Source of the DNA: Malurus cyaneus samueli
Taxonomy: Eukaryota > Chordata > Aves > Passeriformes > Maluridae
DNA: 64,000 bases
Assembly: GCA_009741485.1 (NCBI GenBank)
Contig: CM019218.1
Span: forward strand, 34,472,387 to 34,536,386
Direction of reading: 5' to 3'
Positions within the stretch are counted from its first letter, which is position 1; every line of letters begins with the position of its first letter. Made by a program: the position numbers and the translations under genes. A model generated the notes under the pieces. It made no database searches, was not told the DNA's origin, and saw only the letters and a list, made by a program, of their open reading frames with translations. Below, in pieces: positions 25,901 through 37,069 of this stretch.

Positions 25901-26750
25901 GATGAGTTTCTTATGGTTATAGAGGAAAGGGGCAGAGTTTCTAGCACTGTTTAATTCCATACCACTCACGTATGGCAGGGACATGGCTGCAGCAGGAGGA
26001 AGCCAGGGGCGGAGGGGAAGGGTGGCTATCTTTTGCTATGCTTGGAAGTGTGCAGGTTTGGGGCCATCCTGGTGGACCTACCCCTATCTGCCACTGGTGG
26101 TCCCTTTCCTATTCCTCTGAGCTGTGGCTTTTCTGGTTTGGTGCTCAAAGACAGTGCTGGTGAGCCCAAGAGCTGGTGAGCTGCTCCAAGAGAAAGAAAG
26201 AAAGCAGCAGCATTGCAGCCCAGCTGAGCCACGTAGAGCCCAAGCCACAGCTGCTGTGACCCCAGCAGCCACTGGAGTGCCACTGAAACCTCCAAGCTCT
26301 CCAGTCCTGCTCCCAAAAGCCAGGCCCAGGAGGAGGGTCCCCTGACCTGCTTCAGAGCCCTGTCAGTTCCACCAGATTTTCCCTTGTCCTGTTCTTCCAT
26401 GGTTTCTGCCTGAGGGGCGAAAGTTAAGTTGCAAGCCTCCCCAATATTCTGCTTTGCTTCCCATGTACCACATTACTCAGTGCAGGACCAGCAATCTTTT
26501 GCCTTTGGGAAAACCACACTGGGCTGTGTTTGGAAGTGTTTTTGTTTGTTCACTGTGAATACCTTTTTGTGGGTAAAACACTCTTGTCTTTTGTATGCTC
26601 CTTTATTAATGTTGTTTGGTTATTGCAATTTTTCAGTAAATGTGATTTCAATTTATAATCTCTCCTAGTGTTTCCTCCCACTACCGGAAGCGGGAGGGGA
26701 AAGGGGCAGCTCAAGTGGGTTTAATTTCCCAGTGGGTTTTAAAATCAACA
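22980..26750 (+). mobile_element. Endogenous retrovirus fragment, unit 2 (env + LTR-like tail)
   Basis: Same block as in unit 1, with the same left breakpoint in RPAP1 intron-1-like DNA and the same LTR-like right end. It contains the second env copy and no gag or pol. A (GAAA)n microsatellite lies in the 3' part (about 26,190-26,207). Confidence 0.7.
24052..25749 (+). pseudogene. Retroviral envelope copy 2, frameshifted as assembled
   Basis: Second env copy, 1,698 bases. It carries a two-base loss in the signal-peptide region (near 24,090), single-base losses near 24,142, 24,713, 25,355 and 25,391, and a compensating pair near 24,265-24,273. Most changes are in homopolymers, and two (near 24,142 and 24,713) are shared with copy 1. 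Between the breaks the amino-acid sequence is essentially that of the intact copy. An acceptor AG sits at 24,044-24,045, just before the ATG. Genuine decay and assembly error cannot be told apart here. Confidence 0.8.
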
Positions 26751-29539
26751 CAGAGCTAGAAGAAGGAGATGAAGGAGAATGCTCAGACTGTGAAAAGATT
26801 GATGACCTCATGAAATTAAAAAAATCTCATAAAAGTCTCATAAAATAGCTCTAGTTGAGTGAGGAATATTTGAGTTCGCTTTTAAAGACTCCAAGAGATG
26901 CACTGCTGGGAATTTCATTGCTAGAATTGCTTAGCAAATCCATGCAAGCATGTTGGTACTTATAATTTTATAAGATAAATATGAAGACACATAAGCATGA
27001 TTTATTGATAGAGCATAAGCTATATATAGTGCCCTTAACTGTATTATTAAAACTGAAGGTAAATAATTAATGGAAGAAGAGAAATACATACAGCTCTGGC
27101 AGTTTTGATGGGAAGCATTCCTGTCTTGCAGTAATTAAAATGGAATATATTCTGAGTATATATTTTATGAGAAAAGATTATTTCCTCATTTCACCTGCCT
27201 GCTAAGAGGCATTGTGTGTGGCTGCAGAAGCTGTGCAGGCAGTGTGAGAGGAGTCAGGGAGGGAAAATGCTTATAGCTATAAGGCTGGAATGCCATCACA
27301 CTCAGGGTGGGATTGCTGCCCATGGTGTTGACCAGTTCTGTGGTTGACCCTCAGGGTAGTTTCAGATGAGATGTAACTCAAATAATATGTGTTACTTCTG
27401 CCAAGTTCACTGCTGACCATTCCTGTGACAAACATTACAGAAAGGCACAGGCTGGATTCAGCAGCAAACAGGAGACAAAGTTAATATTTTTAGGATTAGA
27501 ATCAGAGGACTACTCAAGCAAAGCAAAATTCAGCTGGCAGTTGGTTATGTCGCCATAGAGACCTCTCTTGGGATTGAGAGGAAAAGATGGGGGACCACCC
27601 CAAAGAACTCAGAGCAGTCCCTTTCACGACTCAGGCCATCTTGCTTAGTGAATTGACTCAGTTAAAGACAGGTAGGAGCACCTGTAGGGTATTGTTTTTT
27701 ACTGGATGAGGAGTCATTTATTGACACCATTTCCATGCTAACAACATGAGTAAGATGAAAGTGACCTATGACCTTACACCCAGTTGCTAAATTGCCTGGA
27801 GTCAGAACCAGCAGTGGTTATCAGACAGTCTAAGCAGCCCAAACACTTCACCTGAACACCTTCCAATGCAACCACTACCACAGCCTCCCCACCTTACTGT
27901 CCAGGTGGGAGAACTGAACTGTATTCATGGGGGCTATGGGAAACCATTCACAAGTTCAGCCCCAGGAAAGCCTCAAATGGGAGAGAGAGGGCTTCTACTG
28001 CCACCACTACATGTGCCACACCCTTTTGCAAAGGCAGGGGTGCTCTCATGTCCACTCTGAAGATGAGAAATGCAAAAACTCAAACCTTGGTTTCTCATTT
28101 TGCTTCCATCAGAGGCACAATCTGTTGATTTCAATATATTTTGGAGCAGCACTTCATGACCTTCACTGCCTCAAAAGCAATGATACACAAAAGGTAAAAA
28201 GATGCCAAAGGACACATTATAATTCCCATTTCATTCTGCCACACCTGTGGTAGCAACAGAGTCCTGGAGCATGCTGGGTGGTTCCACAGGAAAAATATGA
28301 AAAGTTGCTGCTCTTGAATTTTAACTGCAAGAAACCTGCACAATTATTTCAAAGTATTTCTTGCATCCCAAAACAGCATAAATTGGGAACAATATTAAGT
28401 GGCAGATGGTGGTGGTAGGGTAGCAGTTATTTTCAGTGAAATTGAGAATTTGACACCATATTTCTCAGCAGCCACTGCTATGCCTGAACTAGGTTTGACT
28501 TTAATATGATTCCATTTGCTTCAGGGAGTGCAAAGCAGTGCTCCACCAGCTGATGAACTGCAGTCTGGCAGAGCAGCATTGGAGAAGCACTCCGAACACT
28601 CTTGAGGCCCCCTTTTGCGAATTTTCAAATGCAATTAAGTGCAGATCTATTTATAACCCCTGCTAGGGGCACCTATAAGCACCAGATGTAACAGCAGTAA
28701 CTGCTCAAACACCTTTGTCAGATTCATGTCTGATCATAACGTTAGAATCATGGTCATTCTTGGTTATGTAGTAAGCCTAATGGGGCATTTTCAAGTTATT
28801 CCTACTTCAAGGAGTGCTCAATGACCTAAAATAGTGCAGTTGTCAACTCTACCATGTCAGGAACATGGCTGCTCATTAGAAGACACAAAGCAGAGGAAAA
28901 TGTTTACCACTCAGTATTTAAATACTGAAATTTTCATTTCAATTTGTATGAATTAATCACAGCCCTGTTTCCCTGACAATGTATGTAAGGCTGTCCTGCT
29001 GAGAAGATGTAGGAGTATCTTCATTTCTATAGATATAAGGGCTTTCAAAAACCATAATGGACAAAACTTTTTCCTGTAATTTTTAGTATAATTTTCTGAA
29101 GTAATAAAACCCCCCAGTATTTCATTTCTTATGACATCAGGGGCCTTGTGGTGAGTCCTTCCCAAACACTGAGCCCACCTGCTCCAGTCCAAGCCCCAGT
29201 GAGGATCTGTGCCTGTTCCCATGCTCAGAGAATTCATCTTCCAGGTAAAAAGGCTGAAACTTGACCAAGCACTAAAATCAATAACCGGCATTAAAATCAA
29301 AACTCCTGCAACTCTGTCAGCTCCCCCATGGTTTCTAATAAAGCTTGGGACGTATCACAAGCGAGCAATCAGACATGAATAATGAATTACAACCATGCTC
29401 ATAGAGCTTTACATATTCACTGTCTCAGCACCGCTCAGGTCTCGGGCACGGTAACACCCTACGATAATGACAAGGCACAGCTCCCCCGTTTAGATCAATG
29501 CATTTCTGTATGCGCAGACATTCGCTGTGGGATACAGGT

Positions 29540-29900
29540 GGGCTGGGTTTGGACCCAAGGAAAACGCCCCGGGGAAGCCGCCTTGGGCCGCACAAACCCA
29601 GCGCCAACTCACAGCCGCGGCTCCGCGGCGGGACCTCCCTCCAGGAGCCCCGGGCCGGGCGGAAGCAGCGGGCAGCCGTAACCACAGTGTCGGGAAACAG
29701 GGCCGTGATTAACGCGTCAAAAAGCGAAATGAAGATTGAGTTAATGAAACTGAACTCCCCGGCGGGCATCGAGGGCCGCGCTCCCCGCGGAAGTGACGGC
29801 GGCGGGCGGAAGTGCCGTCGGGCAGGGCGGAGGTGCGCGGGGAGCGGCCGTGCCGCGCAGGTGAGTGGCGGCCCGAGCTGCCCGGAGCAGCGGCCCAGGG
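29540..29900 (+). promoter_or_regulatory. Duplicated RPAP1-type CpG promoter and exon 1, unit 3
   Basis: Same type 1 island as in unit 1, with GGAAGTGACGG at 29,789-29,799, a second ETS-like site shortly after, and a perfect donor GTGAGT at 29,861 following CCGCGCAG. It is the candidate promoter for the intact env copy: splicing from 29,861 to the acceptor at 33,126 would place a short non-coding leader directly in front of the env ATG. Confidence 0.68.
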
Positions 29901-32900
29901 TGACAGCGTTTGCCTCAAAGCTTAAACGCTGCTTCTGGCAGGCATTTGGGAGAGCATTGTGCACCTCCGTTCTCTGTAAAGTAAACGCTGCACTGACACA
30001 ATGGTGCTGCACTGGTGCTTAGGGTCCCTCACTGTCCTGACTGACCTTCCTCCCCAGGCTCACACTTGGACTGAAGTTGGTTGATTCAGAAGTGGATCCT
30101 TGAAGCAATCTGTGGCTTTGTTGCCTTCTGAGCATTGTTGTTTTAGTCAGATCTCTCGTCCCAACCGTGCCTGTAAAACTTCATGCAGCACTGATGGGTT
30201 TTATAGACAGTGTCCCGAGCATGACAGAAGGCTCATGTTTGAGACTTATTACAGACACGGTGTANAACAGCAGATGATAGTGCGTCCACGCAGCAATCAC
30301 TGTGTTGTGCAGTGTAAAGGTGCTCATAGTCCTTGGGCAGCATTTCTGATCCCTTNCGTGTGTTTGTAGGACAGTATCTCAGTGTGTTCCTTATGCTGGC
30401 TGGCTGGTGGTCCCTGTGGGCAAACAGATCATGTGTGGTGAGCTTTAAGTAGCCAGTTGCAAGACTGGAGGTAAGCAGACTGCAGGATGCTGGGGTNANT
30501 GNTGATGCTCAGNAGTTTTTNNGNTGTCCTGCATGATTTCCTTGAGCGCTGCTGGGTAGGAATGATGACTCCTGATGGTAAGGGAGTGTTGCTCGTGTGC
30601 TTCAGTGGCTTCCATAGGATGTGGAAGAAGGTACTGCTAGAAAGCAAAGTATTTTCCGCACATTGATTCTGTCTGCAAGTCCCACGTGTGTTGAAGCAAA
30701 GCCTTTGAGGAAAAGGTTCCTGGAGGAACATCGGACCTTGTTAGACAGCGGCTGCTTCGTTGTCTTCCTGTGCTGACAGTTTCCCAGAGACACAAAGGCA
30801 GTTTGAGAACTCACTGTATCTCTTTGATAACTGTATAATAGGGAGAGACTTGGACAAGTTTATGTAGAGCTGTGTGTGGAGGAGGCTTCTTGCAGAAAGA
30901 TTAGCAGCACACTTTACTTCCAAGTGTGTATTTTGTGCCTGTTAATGCTGGCCTCCTCCTCTTTTAGGCTTTGAAGCCTGTGATGGAAGGGCACGGAGCA
31001 CTTGGCTTGGGATGCGTGTTCTGCTCCTTCTGGGTATCAAAGAGGGACCGAGCAAATGAAGTCTGGCTGTGGGAGCCCTGTTGTGGCAGCAAGTTCCATA
31101 AATAAACAGCAAGTAGGTGTGGGCTTATGCTAGGAGTACACAAAAAAAAAAAAGGATCTGTCTGTGGAGGTTGCAGTTTTTGCTGTGCAGTTGGGAGGGG
31201 AGTGGGCTGGAAGGGAGCATTTGTGCATTCTCACCATCAGTCAGAGCCGCAGTGAGATCCCTCCCAGATGTTTTTGTGTAAGGCCCTTCCCTGACAGTAG
31301 CAAGGCACCATGGCAGGGTGCTCCCCTCCCTTCCTGGCCTGAAGTGGCCAGTGATTGATGGTTTTACACCGATACCTTACATAAAACCAAAAACCAAATG
31401 TAAAACATCCTGGCCCTCTTTTCTCACTTAGAACACAGAGGATCTCATTTAACCAGCCTTGGTGAAGAATGAGATCCCTGAAAACAGGGTAAATGTTCCA
31501 ATTGTAGGTCATAAATTCTGCAGGAATAACTCTTGTGTCTGTGAGTATCTTTTCAGGAGTAACTCTTGTGTCTGTGAGTATCTTTTCGACCTGGTTTCTC
31601 CCCACATATTTTACAATCAAGTATGGTAATGGTATAAAGAAAACAGTGGCTTCAGGGCAGTGGGCTGTACCTGCACAATGATCAAAGTTTGTTTTTGTCT
31701 GAAATTAAGGCAGAGATTTGTTTCCAAGCTTTGTATTTTCTAATGCGTTCTGCCTATCCATATGGCAGATAACTGGTTTTAAAAATCCATGTCCACTTTC
31801 CTTTCCAGTTTCACAATAAATTATGCCTGGGTCCTGCTGGGCTTTTAAAAGTGGAGGAGATTGAATATGTACAAAGTATTCCAACATACCGAGGGTGGGA
31901 GGGTGCCAAGTCTGCAGTGTTAGTGCTGATCAGTGATTGAAATGAGTGTGAAATGTATTTCCAGGCGGTTTAGTTGCTGCCTGTGAGAAACGGATTGCTG
32001 GTCCCAGGCTCTGGGAATCAGGGGTGGGGAGTAATAGTCATAAATATTTGCTGGCCTGGTAGATATATTCACAGTATATTGGTGTGTGGTCCCGATGTGG
32101 CAGCAGTAGGATAAACCCAAACAGAGACAATTACTCTCCCTGAAAATTTAGGTTTTCAAATTTTAGTAGAAAAGGTGTAACTCCCACCTTCTGACATAAA
32201 GTTGCTGGGAGTATGGTGGAGGGATGGAACAGTGTGTATTCACTCCAAAACCTTGACTTGAGCAAATAAAAATTCCTGTGTAGAAAAAGGAGCTACAATA
32301 TGCCCTAGGCCTGCTGTTGGTTTGGAGAAAATACATCCTGGCTTTCTCCATCATAGCCTGCCCTCATCACAGTTTAACATGTCCGAGAACTGCCTGGGCC
32401 TGGACCCCTTTCCATGTAGAAGTCCTAAAATTGTTAATATTCATGGCTGGGTTATATCAGATTTTATGACCAATATGTCCAACAGATCCACTTCTTATTG
32501 AATGGGACTTTGCAATTCTTGGATTATCAATACATTGTGGCAATGGGGACCTGAGGGTCTGGCTCACCACATCAGGTTTTATTTGCACAGATTTAAAGAT
32601 GAAGAAAAACTTTATTCAGTTTGGTAGAAGGGCCTCTGTGGGTTGTCTAGTTTTACCAGAAGCTGGAAAAGTTATATGGCAAGAACCAATAATTCTGAGG
32701 GGACCTTTCAAGGTCTTGAAACGTATACTGGCTAAAACTTCGCCTGATTTTGGGGCTGTGCAGGGATAATCCCATTTTGGGGTTGTGCCCATAACTCACA
32801 GCCTTTTGTCTTCAATCCCTACTCATACTCCCTGGAGCAAAAGAAGCCAAAGACTGAAAATCCTCTCTGTTAGTTAGGACAGCTGGTTTTGGTAGAATTA

Positions 32901-33104
32901 CCAAGAGTAGGATTGGTAGCCCTGACCTTAAAAAAGCCACTTAACTTGTGTGCCTGGGTGGTGGATTGTTCCCTCCTTTTAATCATGTTTTGTTTTTATG
33001 CATGTATATGTTTTACAGATTATCTGAAATCTACTGCTGGACCTATGCTTTCAACTGTTGAGTGGATGGATCATTTTGTGTATTTTTTAGTTTGATTTTG
33101 CTAA

Positions 33105-33126
33105 GCCTATTTTGCCTTTTTACTAG
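33105..33126 (+). promoter_or_regulatory. Splice acceptor in front of env
   Basis: A pyrimidine-rich tract, TTTTGCCTTTTTACTAG, ends in AG at 33,125-33,126, 7 bases before the env ATG. The same site is at 16,291-16,292 and 24,044-24,045 in the other units. Retroviral env is normally made from a spliced RNA, so this may be the original viral env acceptor, now positioned behind a duplicated host exon 1. Confidence 0.6.
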
Positions 33127-33133
33127 GAAAAAA

Positions 33134-34837
33134 ATGGTGTGGGAAAAGTTTTTACTCTTATGTTATGGATGTATTATTTTTTCTCCAGCGTTTGAGAATC
33201 AGAGTACTGAACCAAATTTAGCTTGGGAGTTGATACAAGGATTTATGCATATTTGGAATCATACAAATCAAGGAATATGTATTAACCTCCCCAACTCTGC
33301 CTCAGAGGGATTTAGATTTATGATGATTTGGTTAAATTTTTCAGAAATATTAACGAGAGAACTAGATAATCTTAAAAAAACAGGAGGAAATGTTACCTGG
33401 GGAATGGTCGAGTCCCGTTTTCTCGACCAGAAGGAAGGACAACAATGGGCTGTAAATGGGACATGGGTAGAATACAAGAAAGCCTTTTACCAGTTCCCCC
33501 GTGACTCTACCTGGAGCCATTTATGGAATCAGACATGTTATCGGTCATTAGACACCAACCCTACTGAGACATTGCAAAATGTCACTTCTATCCCTTGCAC
33601 AGTGGTACCATGGTGGGATTCTCCTGCTGAGGGTGGGTTTTTTGAACACGAGTACAATTTACATTGGGATGCAGGATGGTGTATACAAATCCCCGATAAC
33701 CCAGGAACCGCACACCAAGTTAACCGAACAAATTATGAGTGGGCTTGGTCTCTGAAACAAATCTTTGACCCTACATCTACCCTACAATGGACCTCCAGGG
33801 CCCCCACAGGGAAAATAGTAGAATGGGAAGTGGGGAAATCAGACTGTCAGGACCATCAGACCACACTACCTAATGGAGAGAGCATCTGCTGGAAAGTGAG
33901 GAACCGTAGAAGCATTATCCAAAGTAAATCAGAGACCTCCTTTCTGAATTGTTCCCGTATATTAGATTGTACCACTGGAGCAGGTGAACCTATAGAAACC
34001 TGGTACATCTCGGAGCTGAGAACTTTTATCCGGGACATGTGCACCTGTTGGGATTATCCCAACTACGGCTATCTTAACCAAGATACTCGATGCAATGGGT
34101 CTTATGAAAATTCGGAGACAGCATTATCCTGTGGCATTCCCGTTACACACGGCCCTGACCAAAGAAGGATCTGGAATTCAAGTCGCGAAGCACAGGAAGT
34201 TCTCCAAGGTGACCTGTATCAGTGTTCACAAGCCAAATACCCAGCTCCACGGGGAACAGTATGGGCATGTTCAGATGGAAAAATGTATTCCCACTTGAAC
34301 ATGTATGATATGGCTGGACTCCAGTGTACTATTGGGTTTCCTACCATGTGTCCATCTAAAACGTTCAATTATACACTTTATCATAACAACAAAGCACGGA
34401 GAGAAATCCACAATCCAACAGATGCAAAAGGGTGGATTGGGGGCATTCAAGTCCCCGACTATTATACCTGGGGACAAAATGTTGCTTTAGACTTAGAATC
34501 ATTTTTTGTGTCTAGTGGAGTTATTGAAAGGCACAAATATGTCTTGGAGAACTTAACTAGGCAAGTCCATGTGTTAAGCAATTGGACTGGACGTTCACTC
34601 GGGGAACCAAATTTGCAGGTCCAGCAGGAATCTAAAACGGCTTTGCAGAACCGTTTAGCCCTAGATGTGTTGTTGTTGAAAGAGAATGGAGTATGTGGGA
34701 TGCTAAACCTTACGGATGGAGAATGCTGTGTCACTGTCCATAACGCCACCACCACCATAGAAGAGGCGCGTCAGAAGATGAAGGAGATTGCTGAGCAAAC
34801 GGGAGAACTGTTTCAAGCAATGCATCCCAAGGACTAG
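33134..34837 (+). CDS. Endogenous retroviral envelope protein, anchorless, 567 aa
   Basis: Single-exon open frame for an env glycoprotein. Residues 1 to about 19 form a signal peptide (basic/polar start, then LLLCYGCIIF). The surface part is rich in Cys and Trp, and the whole protein has 16 N-glycosylation sequons. A basic KARR at residues 420-423 lies where a furin-type SU/TM cleavage site is expected. The TM-like part has a heptad-like stretch, an LQNRLALD segment starting at residue 504 (the conserved immunosuppressive-type region of retroviral env), then C521 and C531-C532. The frame ends at residue 567, before any membrane anchor, so the product should be secreted or ER-retained. A longer frame from a GTG at 33,062 is unlikely, because a splice acceptor (AG 33,125-33,126) lies between it and the ATG. 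Retroviral env origin is firm; a host function is inference. Confidence 0.88.
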   Translation: MVWEKFLLLCYGCIIFSPAFENQSTEPNLAWELIQGFMHIWNHTNQGICINLPNSASEGFRFMMIWLNFSEILTRELDNLKKTGGNVTWGMVESRFLDQKEGQQWAVNGTWVEYKKAFYQFPRDSTWSHLWNQTCYRSLDTNPTETLQNVTSIPCTVVPWWDSPAEGGFFEHEYNLHWDAGWCIQIPDNPGTAHQVNRTNYEWAWSLKQIFDPTSTLQWTSRAPTGKIVEWEVGKSDCQDHQTTLPNGESICWKVRNRRSIIQSKSETSFLNCSRILDCTTGAGEPIETWYISELRTFIRDMCTCWDYPNYGYLNQDTRCNGSYENSETALSCGIPVTHGPDQRRIWNSSREAQEVLQGDLYQCSQAKYPAPRGTVWACSDGKMYSHLNMYDMAGLQCTIGFPTMCPSKTFNYTLYHNNKARREIHNPTDAKGWIGGIQVPDYYTWGQNVALDLESFFVSSGVIERHKYVLENLTRQVHVLSNWTGRSLGEPNLQVQQESKTALQNRLALDVLLLKENGVCGMLNLTDGECCVTVHNATTTIEEARQKMKEIAEQTGELFQAMHPKD

Positions 34838-36554
34838 TTTGATGGACTGAGCCTGGATTGTGGGTCACACTAAAGTGCCTTGGATTTATGGGATGGGGAA
34901 GGTGGCTTGTGTGTGTTGCCCTTATGATACTGTGTAGATTCTTGGGTTTGATGATAGGTGAAAAAGTCACATGAAACTGTTTGCTTTGTGATGAGTTTCT
35001 TATGGTTATAGAGGAAAGGGGCAGAGTTTCTAGCACTGTTTAATTCCATACCACTCACGTATGGCAGGGACATGGCTGCAGCAGGAGGAAGCCAGGGGCT
35101 GGAAGGGGAAGGGTGGCTATCTTTTGCTATGCTTGGAAGTGTGCAGGTTTTGGGGCCATCCTGGTGGACCTAGCCCCTATCTGCCACTGGTGGTCCCTTT
35201 CCTATTCCTCTGAGCTGTGGCTTTTCTGGTTTGGTGCTCAAAGACAGTGCTGGTGAGCCCAAGAGCTGGTGAGCTGCTCCAAGAGAAAGAAAGAAAGCAG
35301 CAGCATTGCAGAGCCCAGCTGAGCCACGTAGAGCCCAAGCCACAGCTGCTGTGACCCCAGCAGCCACTGGAGTGCCACTGAAACCTCCAAGCTCTCCAGT
35401 CCTGCTCCCAAAAAGCCAGGCCCAGGAGGAGGGTCCCCTGACCTGCTTCAGAGCCCTGTCAGGTTCCACCAGATTTTCCCTTGTCCCTGTTCTTCCATGG
35501 TTTTCTGCCTGAGGGGCGAAAGTTAAGTTGCAAGCCTCCCCAATATTCTGCTTTGCTTCCCCATGTACCACATTACTCAGTGCAGGACCAGCAATCTTTT
35601 GCCTTTGGGAAAACCACACTGGGTGCTGTGTTTGGGAAGTGTTTTTGTTTGTTCACTGGTGAATACCTTTTTGTGGGTAAAACACTCTTGTCTTTTGTAT
35701 GCTCCTTTATTAATGTTGTTTTGGTTATTGCAATTTTTCAGTAAATTGTGATTTCAATTTATAATCTCTCCTAGTGTTTCCTCCACTACCGGAAGCGGGG
35801 AGGGGAAAGGGGGCAGCTCAAGTGGGTTTAATTTTCCCAGTGGGTTTTAAATCAACACAGAGCTAGAAGAAGGAGATGAAGGAGATTGCTCAGACTTGTG
35901 AAAAGATTGATGACCTCATGAAATTAAAAAAATCTCATAAAAAGTCTCATAAAATAGCTCTAGTTGAGTGAGGAATATTTGAGTTCGCTTTTAAAGACTC
36001 CAAGAGATGCACTGCTGGGAATTTCATTGCTAGAATTGCTTAGCAAATCCATGCAAGCATGTTGGTACTTATAATTTTATAAGATAAATATGAAGACACA
36101 TAAGCATGATTTATTGATAGAGCATAAGCTATATATAGTGCCCTTAACTGTATTATTAAAACTGAAGGTAAATAATTAATGGAAGAAGAGAAATACATAC
36201 AGCTCTGGCAGTTTTGATGGGAAGCATTCCTGTCTTGCAGTAATTAAAATGGAATATATTCTGAGTATATTTTTATGTCTTAATGGCAGAAAAGATTATT
36301 TCCTCATTTCACCTGCCTGCTAAGAGGCATTGTGTGTGGCTGCAGAAGCTGTGCAGGCAGTGTGAGAGGAGTTATGGAGGGAAAATGCTTATGGCTATGA
36401 GGCTGGAATGCCATCACACTCAGGGTGGGATTGCTGCCCATGGTGTTGACCAGTTCTGTGGTTGACCCTCAGGGTAGTTTCAGATGAGATGTAGCTGAAG
36501 TAATATAATCTATTGCCAAGCAATAGATGTCAAGCAATGCCAAGAAATTGATGC

Positions 36555-36756
36555 ACAAGAAATTCCACCTAAACATGAGGAAGAACTTTCCTGGTGACTG
36601 CATGGACAGTTGTCCAGAAGGTGTGGATCTCCCTCATGGAGATATTCAGAACTTGGGTGCAATCCTGTGCCACGTGCTTTGGGATGACCCTGCTTGAAGG
36701 GAGATGCGACCAGTGACCCCTGTGGTCCTTCCAACCTGACTCATTCTGGTTCTGTA
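36555..36756 (+). mobile_element. CR1 LINE 3' fragment, unit 4
   Basis: The same CR1 insertion as at 19,695-19,922, but about 25 bases shorter because of many one- to four-base losses scattered through the element, while its flanks match unit 2 almost perfectly. Confidence 0.72.
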
Positions 36757-37069
36757 AAAAGGCTGAAAATTGACTAAGCACTAAAATCCATAACCAACAT
36801 TAAAGTCAAAGTTCCTGCAAGTTCTGACAGCTTCCCTATGGTTTCTAATAAAGCTTGGCACGTATTACAAGCGAGCAATCAGACATGAGTAATGAATTAC
36901 AGCCATGCTCATAGAGCTTTACGTATTTACTCTCTCAAAACCGCTCAGGTCTCGGGCACGGCAACATTGTCTATTAAGTACAAGGCCCGGCTCCTGCGTT
37001 TACATCAATGCATTTCTGCGTGTGCAGACACTCGCTGTGGGCTGCAGCTGGCCTGTGTTTACACCCAAG

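Larger units (their letters stand above)
19002..26750 (+). repeat. Tandem unit 2 (type 2 upstream/promoter fused to type 1 body)
   Basis: The unit starts like the others, but near 19,640 it switches to a CR1-bearing upstream segment shared only with unit 4. Its promoter (20,100-20,570) matches unit 4. At about 20,580 it joins the type 1 promoter in mid-sequence and from there follows unit 1 through the intron-like DNA and env to the LTR-like tail. It is therefore a recombinant of the two types and about 1.3 kb shorter than units 1 and 3. Confidence 0.88.
26751..35856 (+). repeat. Tandem unit 3 (type 1, carries the intact env)
   Basis: Nearly identical to unit 1 over its whole length, including the 1.85 kb upstream segment, promoter, intron-like DNA and retroviral block. 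It contains about nine isolated Ns between 30,265 and 30,524. This is the only unit whose env frame is open from signal peptide to stop. Confidence 0.9.
32060..35856 (+). mobile_element. Endogenous retrovirus fragment, unit 3 (intact env + LTR-like tail)
   Basis: Same 3.8 kb block as in units 1 and 2. Upstream of env, about 1.07 kb has no recognisable retroviral domain. Downstream, about 1 kb includes a (GAAA)n run, a GC-richer stretch, then an LTR-like tail with a purine tract near 35,790-35,815. I see no second LTR and no gag or pol. No clear AATAAA lies between the env stop and the end of the block, so the polyadenylation site is not evident. Confidence 0.7.

Noticed and set aside
33062..33133. 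GTG-initiated 24-codon extension of the env frame
   Set aside because: A splice acceptor lies inside it and the ATG at 33,134 begins a proper signal peptide, so the extension is probably intronic.
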